Shown here in pieces: positions 52,336-64,000 of a stretch of DNA of 64,000 nt. The notes beneath the pieces are model-generated. The model was given only the letters and a program-made list of their open reading frames with translations. It made no database searches and had not been told where the DNA came from. This stretch comes from Bicyclus anynana. Its lineage: Eukaryota > Arthropoda > Insecta > Lepidoptera > Nymphalidae. Position 1 is the stretch's first letter, and the number at the start of each line of letters is the position of its first letter. The translations under genes were made by a program, and so were the position numbers. The stretch is from positions 15,546,142 through 15,610,141 of the forward strand of contig NC_069097.1 in assembly GCF_947172395.1 (NCBI RefSeq), in the 5' to 3' direction.

Positions 52336-54198
52336 TTTACACTTGATCACGAGATTTATTTTATTGCTTGCACCTTACAGCCTTTCGTTTTGTTCGCGTT
52401 TTATTTTGTACGAACTAGTGAAGGGCGTTTTTGGTGTGTGTGATAATCGATAAATGTAACATGTATTTGTCGATGGTTGGATTGTGTTAAACGTGAAGTA
52501 GCTAGTGATTCTGTAAAGTTACAACACTATGACGTGAGTTCGTTATGTTATGGCAACTTCGTTGTTAGTGACGAAAAAGTACATATCAATTTTTGCATCC
52601 TATAAACACTAAGTTCTGATTTGTATAAGACGTGTTAAAGGCGAGAAGGTCGTCTACGAGTTTGAAATACCGGAATCGTACGACTGAATGGCATAATGCA
52701 TATTACTGATAAATCTCTGGAACATGATGACATGTTATGTTAGCCATACTCACCGCGGGATAACTACACCGTGGGATAACAGTATATTTTATACCCATCC
52801 ATTCCATATTCCATACTAATATTGTAAATGCAAAACTGACTATCTGACTGTTCTTTTTTCTTTTCACAGCTAAGATACGAATGAAATTTACTGTTAATTA
52901 AATATAAGTTTACGGATAAATTGGACCTGGGAGCTGAACATAGGCTACTTTTAATGCCTGAAAAAATAATGGTTCTCGTGAGATTTGTAATAAACCGGAT
53001 TCCACGCGAACCGAATCGAAGATATTGGGTAGTTACATGTAATATTATTTTAATTTTACACACTATTTTTCAATACAAACATTAGATGTGAGGCTGAAAA
53101 AGCTGTTTAAATATCGATACTTGAATGAACATCACTAACGCGCAGAATTCGTTTAAAAACAAACCGAATCGCATTACAATAAATGTGACTTTCCTTTGTA
53201 ACATTGTCTCAGGTATCGAATATGACATTTATGGCGTTATGGCACGTATGGATGATAACGATGTGTTATTGGTGGGTTATTTATGTGATCGCGCGTGCAG
53301 TAAAATATAACTTATCTAATCCGTGTTTGTTCGCTTGTTTCTACATATTTCTACAAAATGTTGTCTGTTGAGGTTACAAATTGTTACAAATAGAACTTGA
53401 TTTGTCACATTTTGAAGTTTTTACTGATTTCTAGGTGGAGTTTTACCTTTCTAGGTATGTCATCGCTGACCGCGAATCGACTTTAACGGTTTTTGATTGG
53501 ACTTAGGCTTCAAATTACAAATCAGGTTCTTAAGATTTATTTGTAACGTTAACTGAACTAGGCAGTAAGCTTCTTTAACTCATCTTTTTCCCTAAGACAA
53601 AATAATAAAATAAAAAAAAATTGCGGCTTTCGCAATGGTAAATGTTCCTCAACCAAAACTTCTTTCTGCGACCAATGTCTTCGTCTACCAGAATTTAAAT
53701 GATCTATTTAATAGCTTTATTCAATAAAAAATACGTCAAATAAATGTCAAAGCCCTAAAAACTGTCAGTTTGACAACAGTGGTGGAATGAATTTACTGTC
53801 AAACGGGTCCAATCAAATTACGCAATTACCCACCTGTAAAACAATATTCTCCGTAATATTAACCATGCACATAATTATTATATTACAATTATTGCTATCT
53901 TAATCTAATAAGAAAAGCTAAAATTTGAGTCTTGAAAAAAAAATAGTTCATTATGATAATAAAGCCCCACGGCCACAAATCATAGACAAGGCAGAGCGTG
54001 GGCGCGGATATCGGCTGGTTTGTTACCCTCATTGTTATGTATTGGGCATAGATAATTCGTTTTATGGGGAATGAAGATAAAATATAAATTAGTAATATCT
54101 CTGGGCTTCAATTAATGGATCTTCTGACGGGCTATTATTATACCCGTGGTGTGCTATCGAATCAATTTACTATGTGGACTGATCTGATTTTATATATG
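52336..54198. other. Mostly unassigned, one degraded repeat
   Basis: The stretch 52835-53020 resembles the repeat at 50383-50573 ('cataggctacttttaatgcc', 'cacgcgaaccgaat'). The remaining sequence is AT-rich without a recognised feature. Confidence 0.35.
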
Positions 54199-54650
54199 GA
54201 CTGGCTGACCCGGCAAACGTAGTTGTCATATAAATTTCTTTCATACAAAAATAACGAAATCGCTCACAAATGGGAGGGTTGTGATGTTAGGGTTAAAATA
54301 CTTTACGATAAGTGCCAGCGCAAGTGCCAATATGAGTCCAACCTCACATAGGCTAAGTCCAAAATCACATAGGCTAACCAATGGACCAACGATGCAGTAA
54401 AGCTCTCTCTATCTCTCCTTCTCTCACACACACACACACACCATCTACCAAATAATATAAAAAAATCATTAAAATCGGTGGAGCCAAAGTGCCTCCAAAA
54501 GCACCGTGACACGAAATTTTTTTTATTATAGTTCTCGTTCCCGTGGACTCCGGGCTTAAAATATAGTCTATGTTTATGAGGGATAATAGGATTCTAATGG
54601 TGAAATAATTTTACAAATGCGTCCAGTAGTTTGTTATACAAAAACACATT
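54199..54650 (+). repeat. Interspersed repeat opening with CTGGCTGACCCGGC, with (CT)n(CA)n microsatellite
   Basis: 'ctggctgacccggcaaacg' (54201-54219) is a start I recall from widespread insect repeats. The far end has 'ctcgttcccgtggactcc' and 'ccagtagtttgttatac'. A dinucleotide run (CT then CA) lies inside at 54401-54441. The class was not determined. Confidence 0.4.
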
Positions 54651-55073
54651 CAAATATTTTCGTTTTCTAATATCAGTATACCTAAGAGATTACTATCATA
54701 GATATTGAATATTTAAAAAAATGCCGGAAGAGTAAATCCCTATTTCTCAATACTGTATTAATTTTAAATGAGTAAAAAGTAATCTCTGAGGATGAAGTTT
54801 CCGCTTCAAACGAGAGGGGTTGAAAGTTTTTGTGCTTGTTGTACAGCTATTACACGTTTTAACTTAACTTTATTATATGTTTAACAGTATCTAAGAATTA
54901 CTGCGGGCCACGGGTGTTTATCGAAGAATGCGAGTCGTGGCCTACTTTATAATAATAACGAGGGACTTGCTTGCTACGCATGCACAATTTCTCTAAATAC
55001 TTGTATATGCAGTGACCAGATCTTTGTCATTTTGTAAAAGCTTGAACTTTTCAGCCCATGATCATCAAAGGTA

Positions 55074-55260
55074 AATATATAAAGCTGAAGAGTTTTTTTG
55101 TTTGATTGAACGCGCTAATCTGAGGAATTACTGGTCCGATTTGAAAAATTCTTTCAGTGTTAGATAGCCCATTTATCGAGGAAGGCTATAGGCTAACTAT
55201 TCTCCCGTTTTCTTACGGGAACAGGAACCACGCGGGCAAAACCGCGCGGCGTCAGCTAGT
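55074..55260 (+). mobile_element. Lep1-like Helitron
   Basis: It has 'aaagctgaagagttttttt', 'gaacgcgctaatctgagg', 'tagcccatttatcgaggaag' and the 3' end 'aaaaccgcgcggcgtcag' with CTAG. The first ~15 bases of the canonical 5' end are lost. Confidence 0.7.
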
Positions 55261-56215
55261 ATTTTTATATTTTCTTCGGTATAGTATGAGAAATTATGGT
55301 ATAAGTCGCCAAACACACTGCTTCTTGGCAACGTTTCAGTGCCTACTTACTATTTAACAGTGTTTAGTTAAGGGTAGGCGTACTTAAGGGTAAAAACGTG
55401 GGCTGACAAACTTTCAGCTAATTCCTGAATGTCTGGCCTTTACAGGCGTTTATGCTATATCTTTATAAGTTTAATTATTGTACCTATGTAAAGAATTCCA
55501 CAGTCATTTATCAAAGAATGGAAGTGCCCATCTTTATAATTACAACTAGCCTATCTAACTAGTTAGATGCCTAACAGTTTCACCCGTGTAGTTTCTGTTC
55601 CAGTCTGAAATATAGTCAGAAATATAGCCTATTACTCGGTGAAAATGTAGCTTTTTATGAATTTTTTAAATCGGTAGAATGGTTTTTGAATAAAATTGTA
55701 ATAAATAAACAAAAATCCTAACCTTACATCATTATAATATTAGTCATACTAGCATGGTTTCCCGACTTCATTCGGTATTATTTCTCATAACACGTAGTAT
55801 AGAACAAGATGCTCCTCTTATTTAATCTAAAAAATTCAACGCATTATGTCTGGTGCAACTTTTCCGTTTGTTCAAGTAGGTTTTGTTTTGTGTCTCTTAC
55901 AGTTTAGCCAATGTTATCCAAGTAGATATACGCAGGTATTCCATATATCTTATTTACAATGATAGTTTAGAAAACAATTTTCTAACACCAAAAACTCAAT
56001 ATATACATATTTTAATTCACCCATTGAAGTATATCATTTAAGAAAACAAATCTAACAAAAGACCACCTCTTTGCAATACCGAATAAGGTTAAAATCAATT
56101 TGACCGCTGCATCAACCGGTTGCATGTTTAGGAGCATCTGGTTAGGATCGTCGTAATTAGTGTGGGCAGGGATGGTCGGTTTTTGGTCACCCGTGGGCGA
56201 GCAGCTTCGACCGTG
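55261..56215. other. No supported feature
   Basis: AT-rich, with traces such as 'atattagtcatactagcatg' that may be old repeat ends. Nothing firm could be supported. Confidence 0.35.
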
Positions 56216-56434
56216 AGCAGTCGGTGGTCTAGCGTATGTAGGTCGGTGATGCTATGTTGGGATTTTTTAGGAACTTTCAACGTCAAAATTAGCTATTGTT
56301 GTAAGAATGCAAATATCGACGTCCGCACCAACATTAAATTGTTGTTCTATGATAATCAGAAGTGACAATGGGCAGCGCACATAGTTAGATGATGTGGTGG
56401 TCTATCGTATGTAGGTCGGTGATGCTATGCTAGC
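56216..56434 (+). repeat. 42-bp direct repeat flanking an RTE-like scrap
   Basis: 'gtatgtaggtcggtgatgct' occurs at about 56234 and again at about 56408, with matching flanks ('ggtggtcta', 'atg'). Between them 56360-56385 ('gacaatgggcagcgcacata') resembles the 'aagtggcaatgggcgggcca' part of the RTE-like fragments. Confidence 0.4.
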
Positions 56435-56584
56435 GTTCCGGTACGATGTCGAGTAGAAACCGAAAGGGGTGTGGATTTTCATCCTCCTCCCAACAAGTTA
56501 GCCCGCTTCCATCTTAGCCTGCATCATCACTTACCATCAGGTGAGATTGTATTCAAGGGCTAACTTGTAAAGAATAAAAAAAAA
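56431..56584 (+). mobile_element. SINE A, 5'-truncated
   Basis: It runs from 'tagcgttccggtacgatgtc' to the tail 'gggctaacttgtaaagaat' plus A run. It is well conserved, with about three differences from the copy at 2099-2398 over this span. Confidence 0.75.
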
Positions 56585-57457
56585 CATCCATAAACGAGCT
56601 TAAGTAATAATAAACGTCGAAATTTTATCAAATTGTAAAAATCTACTAGATTTTTTGGACTGCCTTGATTAACAAGTTTCCTTTTTACAGTTTCAAGGGA
56701 TTGCAAACCTAAGTTTTTGGTATTAATTTCTGTACCTATAACTTTACAATCTTAAAAAGTACCTAATCTTAAAAGAAAAATTTTGACCTAAAAGAAAAAA
56801 TTACATAATGCGTATTTAATACGCAAATGTCACATTATTTTAGACCTAGTTAATTAAAAATGTATTTATTTAGGATCATAATAAATTTTTCGAACATTAT
56901 TAAATTTGCTCCTAAATAAATACAATTAATTTTTTTCTGATCAGCAAATCCCAAGTAATATATCGTTATTTAAGGCTGTACGGGTCTGGTACAGCTAATA
57001 AACGAACAGGCTGTAATGGATTTACATAGAACTGCTATGCTTAGAAACGTGATCGCGCACAGGGTAATACATAATCAAGCAAGTTTTTAAATTGTGCACT
57101 TCTAGCCTTGTATGTCTCCAGTACTCTTGAGACATGCAGTGATGTAACATTATACTAGTCAATTGTTTTAGAATTTTCAATATCTCAGCGGTAAAGGGAC
57201 CGGGTTCATCACCGAGAGGTAGTTTTTCGTCCGCTGAACTATTGTCGTACCCACACAACAGTATTTTCCGGTTAATTGGAGGGGAACGGGAATATTGGCC
57301 ATATATTTAAGAGATTTTGCAAAGATTCCTTAATAAAAAAACAAAAAATATAGTAGTGCCTTTTTTGTATATGTTAGCTTTTGAAAGTAAACTATAGTCA
57401 TTAGCTGTTTTTACTAGCAGTAATTGCGTATCATAACTCTATTTAGACAAACCTTAT

Positions 57458-57521
57458 TTAACCGACTTCCAAAAAGGAGGAGGTTCTACGTTCGGCTGTA
57501 TGTATGTTTTTTTTTTGAAGC
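57458..57521 (+). mobile_element. Fragment of the 'ccgacttccaaaaaggagg' repeat
   Basis: 'accgacttccaaaaaggagg' continuing to 'aggttctacgttcggctgta' is identical for about 50 bp to 61366-61415. The rest of the element is missing here. Weaker traces are at 27720-27745 (minus) and 33678-33725. Confidence 0.55.
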
Positions 57522-59240
57522 CCAAGGCTTTGAAAACTTATTATCATAATGACAACAATAAGAACACAAAAGTGGTTTTTTATAAAGAAAAAATAATTAG
57601 GAAATATACAAAGAAGTCCTAGATCAAAGAGAACTATTTATTTATGTTTATTTTTCGGCGTTAGCCATTAACTTAAAATACAGAAATCCAGCTGCACTAC
57701 GCATAACGCGAGCGCTTATTGCGTTTCTATGAATCACAACTCTATGCAGGCAAACTTTACAGCTCTCAAGCCCACGGCTCTGAATACCGACCGGATGTCA
57801 TAATGACAGTAATAAGGGGGTAGTCGTTAAACTATTACCGACGGATATAATGACACGAAACCTGCATTTTTCTCTGTTTTCATATTAACTTTTTGTGTGT
57901 ATATTTCGGTGGGCATACCTTAATGATAGATACTTTGGTCTGTTTGAATGTGACTGTAATTTGGTTAATCGCCATTGTTGTTTCGGTTTATTGTTTGTTG
58001 ACAATGCAACAGGATTTTTTGTCACATGACAGTTGAAGCTAATTACATAAGGTTAGCAGTCCACTTAAGAACTGTCTCTGTTCTATGAAAATGCTGACTC
58101 TATATCTAGAAGTATCATTAATTCTTATAAAGAAAATTGAAGTGTCCGTCTGTGAGTTCAAAATAACAGTGTTTTCGCAAGTTATTTACAACTTTTGTAT
58201 TTCCGTCTGTATGTTTGTCCGGGCTTAATCTATGGAACCGATTTCAACGGTGTTTTACTACTACGAGTACTTACTTCTTATTCCGAAAAATTCATGGTTC
58301 TCGCAGAATTTGTAAAAAAAACTGATTTTCACGTGGACGAAGTCACAATTGCCCACTAGCTTTAAATAAAGTATAATTTCTGTTTCCAAACTGATTGAAC
58401 AATAGATATGGATGCTGTTTGTTTTATAACAAAACTGAATCTTGAAATCAAGTTTGTAACTACGTATGATGATAATGGGATAAACCAACCTGATAATCAT
58501 TATTTGTTATAAAAATATCACAGACAATAACATCAAAACATCACTGACTGTCGGAATCTGTATGTAAAATCTAAGCTTATTATTTTTTTGAGGAATGTAT
58601 TCCACTTAAACACAAGTTCTCGATAAATACTAGGTTAAACACGAAAAGCTACCAACAATAAACATTTCATTCACATGATACTATAAACGCCAAGAGTTTA
58701 AAATAAAAAACCTGTTACAATATAATAAAAACTTTTATTTAACAGCCGAGCTGTTGTAAAAACGTTCAATAAAAACATCTATTAAGTGCTAACAGTGAAC
58801 AAGTTTCATTAATAACTCAAAAGGATCAATTTGATTTCAATTTTCCCGTGAGTTTATGATTTGTTATTGCCAAAATAATAATTAGATAATGGTCTGTGGT
58901 AGAGGTAACAATTAGCACCTTTTAATAGCTAAATGGGTTTTATAATTAAACGCAAATAACAAAATAACATTTAATGAGGTATTAATTTAAAACAAATAAC
59001 AATCCTGCCAAAATTATATAAATTTAAATGTATATTAACTATTAATGTATTAGAGCTCTTGCGAAGAACAGTGACAACTTTTCTAAAAGTACAGCAACGA
59101 AACTTTATGGGTAATCACAATACGTGATTATTCAAAAGTAAACTAGAACGCCTAATTATTTATTTATACGCATACTATATACAAAGTTTCATACAAATTC
59201 CGTGCTACTTTTTACACCCCTTTTAAAATATCCAAACCAT
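57522..59240. other. Mostly unassigned; degraded repeat at 58135-58362
   Basis: The stretch 58135-58362 ('gaagtgtccgtctgtgagtt', 'cacgtggacgaagtcacaat') belongs to the same loose group as 50383-50573. No coding evidence was found in the remainder. Confidence 0.35.
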
Positions 59241-59248
59241 TTACTTTC

Positions 59249-59336
59249 ATCATAATTATCATCATCATCATCATCATTATCATCATCATCGTCATCATCA
59301 TCTTCATCATCATCATCATCATCATTATCGTCGTCG

Positions 59337-59405
<69 letters not shown>

Positions 59406-59413
59406 CCATCACC

Positions 59414-59445
<32 letters not shown>

Positions 59446-59446
59446 T
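59249..59446. repeat. Long (CAT)n microsatellite
   Basis: About 200 bp of CAT/ATC repeats with a few interruptions (CGT, CTT, CAC). The apparent acidic or methionine-rich open frames on the minus strand are artefacts of this repeat. Confidence 0.95.
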
Positions 59447-59532
59447 AGCTGGACATATACATAGGCCTCCAAACACCACCACCATGTAAACCGCTTGGTG
59501 TCGGCATTTTCACATACGGGATCGCCATTCTA

Positions 59533-59585
59533 GTTGAGCCACGCCCATTTCCACTTCAGCTTCGGAACTCACTGAGCTATTTCTG
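59533..59585 (-). repeat. RTE-like coding scrap
   Basis: 'cacgcccatttccacttcag' and 'cttcggaactcactgagcta' match the complement of the 'IAQRVAKLKWQWAGH' coding block of the RTE-like fragments. Confidence 0.45.
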
Positions 59586-59609
59586 CCTTAGGTTACTATT
59601 ACTAAATTA

Positions 59610-59685
59610 ACCGATCTGGAATCAAACCCAGGCCCTTTCAATGGAGAACCATAGCACTACCAACCATACCAACTAGGTCTTCAAA
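59610..59685 (-). repeat. tRNA-like box B remnant
   Basis: The minus strand reads 'gcctgggtttgattcc', a box B-like signature. 'ctagttggtatggttgg' beyond it is box A-like. It is probably a decayed SINE head. Confidence 0.3.
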
Positions 59686-60474
59686 AACCTAAATTCCTAC
59701 AATAATTGCATGAGCTTTTTCCATTTCAATACCAATAGATAGAACCAAATTCCGATCGGATGTGTTAAACTTGTGTATGCTTATCCGTTTTGCAAATTTA
59801 ATTTACTAATTGCTCCACCGTTAGATTTTATATCAAATTTACAAGCGCGCGAACGATAAATTTTAATTAATTTAGGATAAAGTTTGGTTTATACGCCTTT
59901 ATACTAATTTGATGTTTATTTTACTACACTCCTTTCTGACGATATTGTAATTGGTTTTAAAAGTCAGGTATTTTTAATTAATATTTATTGTTCATTAATC
60001 ATCTATTTTTTTCCATTAAAGAAGAAAATAGGTAACTTGAAGGAAATTGTGTTTAGTTTTAAAAGATACGTTTGACTTTGACCAGGAAATCTTTGGTATT
60101 ATAACAGTTGTATTGTTATTAAATTGGATTAAGTCAGATCTGGTAGAGTTCGGTCGTGGCTAGTTAGTGATTACCACTTTACCGGCAAACAATTAATATG
60201 GTCATCCATCTAAAATCTATATAGGATTATAGGTAATACTATTTCCTACTGGATTACTCTACTCCAAAATCTTGTAATCCGAAGTCACATAAGTTTGTAG
60301 GTCTTACAAATTATGCTTTGAAAATTGTTGTTTCCACTTTCACTCAATTATCTTCTAATTTTTATTCAACACCAAAATCTTACTTTCTGTGCTTGACCAG
60401 TTGTATGTGTGTCTGTATGCCAGCCATTTTCTGAAACACTACTATCAAGCTTTCATTACTTACATTTTATTGAA

Positions 60475-60868
60475 TCATCATCATCATCATATCAGTTCAT
60501 GGACGTCCACTGCAGGACATAGATCTTTTGTAGGGACATCCAAACATTATGCTTTGAAAATTACAAAGCCACCTGCATCCAGCGAATCCCTGCGACTCGC
60601 CTGATGATGTCAGTCCACCTGGTGAGGACACTTTGGGACCCCAACGTCCATCGGCTATTCAAACTATGTGCCCCGCCCATTGCCACTTCAGCTTCGCAAC
60701 TCGTTGAGCTATGTCGGTGACGTTGGTTCTTCTGCGGATCTCCTTATTTCTGAGTCGATCACGCAGCGATACTCCTAACATAGCTCGTTCCATCGCCCGC
60801 TGTGTGACTCTGAGCCTTCTTATGAGGCCCATAGTTACTGACCAAGATTTTATTGAATATGTTACCAA
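60475..60868 (-). pseudogene. RTE-like retrotransposon, C-terminal remnant
   Basis: On the minus strand the frame from 60868 reads 'MGLIRRLRVTQRAMERAMLG', 'VSLRDRLRNKEIRRRTNVTD' and 'IAQRVAKLKWQWAGHIV' to a stop near 60659. After a deletion the 3' end 'gtggacgtccatgaactgat' and a (ATG)n tail (60475-60490) follow. This copy keeps more of the upstream coding region than 9652-10026 and lacks the frameshift there. Confidence 0.75.
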
Positions 60869-61364
60869 AAATTTAGTTTTTCCTTGTAAAAAAATAATTT
60901 TTTATCGCCTATCAAATACTTTAAAAATCAAAGGGAACCTTAATATAACCGCAATGAATGTTATGTAAACGACGTAACTCTACAACCAGAAAAGATAACA
61001 AATATTTTAATACCGATAAAAGATACAGCTCTTTGTATTTGTCTCCAAATGTGGACAAATACCGGGTCGCGATAAGGACCAACAGATTTATAATAAGTTC
61101 AACACGGGGAGATAACGGGCTCTTTTATAGCCCCCCGTTAGACGTGGGCTCTGTCTTATCCTTATTATACCTTAAAATTCAAAAGGATATATAATTACAT
61201 ATCATAATCATTATTATGAACGTGAATATGTTTGGAAGTTTGTATGTAAGCAACTCAATTACGCAAAAAACGACTTTTAAAAATTAAATTACTGTCAATT
61301 TCAAAATTTGTTTATTTCAAGTACGTTTAGTTTATAAGCACTTTTGAAATAATGTCTTTGATTA

Positions 61365-61755
61365 ACCGACTTCCAAAAAGGAGGAGGTTCTACGTTCGGC
61401 TGTATGTATGTTTTTTTTTTTTTTATGTATGTCCAGCGATAATTTCGTCAATTATGGACCGATTTTGAAAATTCTTTTTTTGTTTTGAACGGTTTACTTC
61501 CAGAGTGGACCCATTTTTTTCATGTCAGGATCTGATGATGGCATCCTGGAGAAATTGAGGGGAACTTTCGAAAGTTGTAGAGAAGGCTAGTGCTTTTGTT
61601 AGTGTTTCCATAAGATATTTTAAACCACTACAATTTTATGAAGGTTTGGAGTTGGTCTGATGATGGAGCCGAAACACAGACGATGGAACTCGTCAACGAT
61701 TTACAGCATTTGTTTGGGCTTGATTAATTTGTATTGATGAGTACTTTCCATCTAT
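61365..61755 (+). mobile_element. Longest copy of the 'ccgacttccaaaaaggagg' repeat
   Basis: It starts 'ttaaccgacttccaaaaag', contains a T run, 'ttatggaccgattttgaaaa' and 'tcaggatctgatgatgg', and ends with 'ttgtattgatgagtactttc'. The end is related to the 130-bp units at 63741-64000. No ORF or inverted termini were identified. Confidence 0.5.
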
Positions 61756-63190
61756 ACCAAAAATTTTCTTAGAAGTCTAATCACCAAAACAAACCCGTCT
61801 TGTCACTAAAATCACATATTTCACTTACGTTATACGTAATTTCTAAAGAACAAAGTGTCTAAATCCTTTATTATACGCGTACAGTACGAATTACACCAAA
61901 AACTACACCGAATTTACGATTTATTCACATTTATTTTCTGAAAAACAAAATCACAACGAGATTAATTTGCACAGCTTAACTACGATTACGGCAATTTGAC
62001 ATTTCGTAACGCTAGATTGTCTATGAAAAGCAAGGATGGGTAAATAACATCAAGCGTTAACTTATCGATAAATGATAATGAATGATTCTTTAATAATTGA
62101 TATGTTGTTAGTTTAAAGATGAGAAAATGAAATATTTTATAATCATTTTATTTTAAAAAATAGTTTTTTAATAAAAATGTTATACAATACATATGCTCAC
62201 GTTATTCTATAGCGTAAAAGATATCTTACGAATAGTAGCATTATTCAAACACTGGTATGGATAACATTATCTCAATACGATTTTTAATAAAAATCGTCAA
62301 ATCAAGATTTTAACAAAAACTAGCAATGTAAATTTAATTTGCAAAATGCGCGCGATCAGCTGTTTTCCAAGAGGTCAAATAGGCAGGTCACGACTAATAG
62401 GTATCTATCTATACAAAGTCACAAACAAACTGCGCGACGTTGTATTGCCGACCGCCGCCGGTGCCGAGGAAAATAATTGCTATCTCTCTCTAACCTAAGC
62501 CGCGCGGCGTGGTTAATAGGTATTTTCAAAATATTGAAACTTTAGGTCCTTTCGCTAGACGCTACGCTATTTTTTCTTTAGTTCGTGTTCGGCGGTCTGT
62601 TGACAAACAAACCAAAATTCAAAAACCTTTGTGTATGTTCTATGTTATGTTAGTAGTGATTTTCTGTAACGAATACTCATACAATTGTGTCGTTTGTATT
62701 GTGTGTGTTTGTGTGTGTTGACTGAGAAGTCTTGAAATGCTTAGATCAAATCAATTCAGTACTCATGAATATTGTACCTACTATGACGACAGAACGTCTC
62801 GTAAACGAGAAACAACCTGAAGTAAGTTAATTACCTGTACCTAGTTAAAAACTTGTAAAGTATAAAAAATTGGTATTAGATAGGTAAGTGTAGCCAGCCG
62901 ATTTGCTGTCGATGCATACGTACCTACTCGTACGTACACAGTAGATTGCGGAGCGTTGTTATCGCATTGTTCGCTGTACATTGCGTGCTCAAAATTTTCA
63001 AAATCTGAATTTTCTCATTTCCCACGTAATTGTTATTTAAAATATCGTTGTGTAAACTAAATTTAACCTCTTCACGCAGTTTTCGGTATCATGTCCCTTA
63101 CACCCAGTATGTACGTGGATACGTGCACACTTTTTTGAAGTATAAGCAAATCTTGGACGTTAGTACGTCCCCAAAAGATTAAAGAAAGAG
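61756..63190. other. No supported feature
   Basis: AT-rich with a GC-richer patch near 62340-62510. Short frames here have no recognisable domain. A minor inverted repeat was not pursued. Confidence 0.35.
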
Positions 63191-63192
63191 AC

Positions 63193-63440
63193 GGCCGCGT
63201 GGCGCAGTGGGTAGTGACCCTGCTTTTTGCATCCACGGCTGTGGGTTCGATTCCCACAACTGGAAAATATTTGTGTGATGAACATGAGTGTATATAAGTA
63301 TTTATATGTAGTATATAATTGTATATTAATACTATAATATCAACTATCTTAGCACCCATAACACAAGCTACTCTGTATGCTTACTTTGGGGCTAGATAGT
63401 GATGTGTATTGTTTAAGTATATTTATAATAATAATAAAAA
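63193..63440 (+). mobile_element. SINE D, tRNA-derived, second copy
   Basis: It has 'gccgcgtggcgcagtgggta', box B-like 'gtgggttcgattcccac' and the 3' part 'atgcttactttggggctaga', followed by an (AAT)n/A-rich tail. It is very similar to 9194-9430 but has a cleaner tail. 'aaaagatta' occurs on both sides (63174-63182 and 63437-63445), but it is not flush with the head. Confidence 0.75.
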
Positions 63441-63495
63441 AAGATTACCCCATTTCTTAACCACGCGTACCCATAGGCATAAACCGTGCACCGTT

Positions 63496-63543
63496 CACCG
63501 TTTGTGACACATGATATTTAATTTCTTAAAATGCACACAACCG
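63496..63543 (-). mobile_element. SINE B scrap
   Basis: On the minus strand 'ttgtgtgcattttaagaaat' and 'tgtcacaaacggtgaacgg' are the central part of SINE B. Confidence 0.5.
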
Positions 63544-63547
63544 ACAA

Positions 63548-63591
63548 ACGTTACTATACGTTCCCTTTTAAGATAACGTTGTATAGTAACG
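63548..63591. repeat. Small inverted repeat
   Basis: 'cgttactata' at 63549-63558 pairs perfectly with 'tatagtaacg' at 63582-63591. Inside, a further 'cgtt'/'aacg' pair extends the stem. Confidence 0.5.
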
Positions 63592-63740
63592 GATGTTTTA
63601 GTTTAGGTATTTCAGTTATAACGATACCTACTTGATATCGTTCCGATGCCCGCCGTTAACTTCTCAACCCTACTGATTGTCTTTGATTCATAGTCGGCCA
63701 TTATTGTTGTGTAAAAAAGTCATCTAAGTAAATTTCGAGT

Positions 63741-64000
63741 ATATATGGGTTGTGACTGTATTAAGGGTCTGGTGATGAAGACGAGGGACAGTGAAGAGAA
63801 CTCCTCGACGGTTCACAGTAGCTACCTCGTGTTTGGACGTGATAAATTTGTATTGATGAGAACTTTCCACCTAGATGGATTATGACTGTATTAAGGGTCT
63901 GGTGATGAAGACGAAGCACAGTGAAGAGAACTCCTCGACGGCTCACAGTAGCTAACTTGTGTTTGGACTTGATAATTTTGTATTGATAAGAACTTTCCAC
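63741..64000 (+). repeat. 130-bp tandem duplication cut by the window end
   Basis: Two consecutive units with period 130 share 'gtattaagggtctggtgatg', 'gaagagaactcctcgacgg' and 'aactttccac' (63861-63870 and 63991-64000). The array probably continues beyond the window. The unit resembles the end of the repeat at 61640-61755. Confidence 0.75.

Noticed and set aside
59189..59485. Minus-strand open frames encoding long poly-Asp or poly-Met proteins
   Set aside because: They are translations of the (CAT)n microsatellite in two frames, and no flanking coding pattern supports a gene.
61365..61415. Chance that the repeated 'aaccgacttccaaaaaggagg' is a transcription terminator or binding site
   Set aside because: It recurs at 57458 and in degraded form elsewhere with long flanking similarity, which fits an interspersed repeat.
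1..64000. CRISPR array, operon, integron or prophage
   Set aside because: The sequence is eukaryotic in character: SINEs, LINEs and poly(A) tails, with no regularly spaced short repeats and no bacterial gene layout.

Overview
This window looks like gene-poor, repeat-dense nuclear DNA of a moth or butterfly (Lepidoptera). The base composition is AT-rich. It carries interspersed families that I know from lepidopteran genomes: a tRNA-derived SINE of the type I recall as Metulj, Lep1-like Helitrons whose ends read TCTATACTAAT...CTAG, and the 'aggaggttctacgttcggctg' repeat. I found no convincing host gene, tRNA gene or rRNA gene. All long open frames belong to transposable elements. The family names come from memory and were not checked against a library.

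The main landmarks are three non-LTR retrotransposons of different lineages, each with both open reading frames uninterrupted. LINE-1 (about 14406-18842, + strand) has an ORF1 with a PHD-like zinc finger and an ORF2 with endonuclease and reverse transcriptase. LINE-2 (about 23214-27351, + strand) has an ORF1 without a zinc finger, an ORF2, a (TTA)n tail and an initiator plus downstream promoter element at canonical spacing. LINE-3 (38532-43554, - strand) is of the R1 clade. It has three CCHC knuckles in ORF1, endonuclease, RT and a C-terminal CCHC in ORF2, a poly(A) tail and an 8-bp target-site duplication.

Region by region: 1-14 kb is a patchwork of two SINE families, Helitrons, RTE-like 3' fragments and a small MITE. 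14-18.8 kb is LINE-1. 19-23 kb is mostly unassigned, with one striking hairpin at 22653-22724. 23-27.4 kb is LINE-2. 27.8-31.8 kb holds SINEs, a three-level nest of MITE, SINE and MITE (28142-28629) and a truncated relative of LINE-2. 32-38.5 kb is decayed repeats, including two MITEs with CAGG...CCTG ends and TATA duplications. 38.5-43.8 kb is LINE-3 next to a SINE. 44-50 kb includes a 1.8-kb DNA transposon with inverted repeats longer than 500 bp, inserted in a SINE that itself follows a Helitron stub. 50-64 kb is degraded repeats, a long (CAT)n microsatellite and, at the right edge, a 130-bp tandem duplication cut by the window.

The elements act in families. The LINE ORFs would supply reverse transcriptase and endonuclease, and the SINEs, MITEs and short Helitrons are non-autonomous passengers. 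The nests give relative ages for several insertions.
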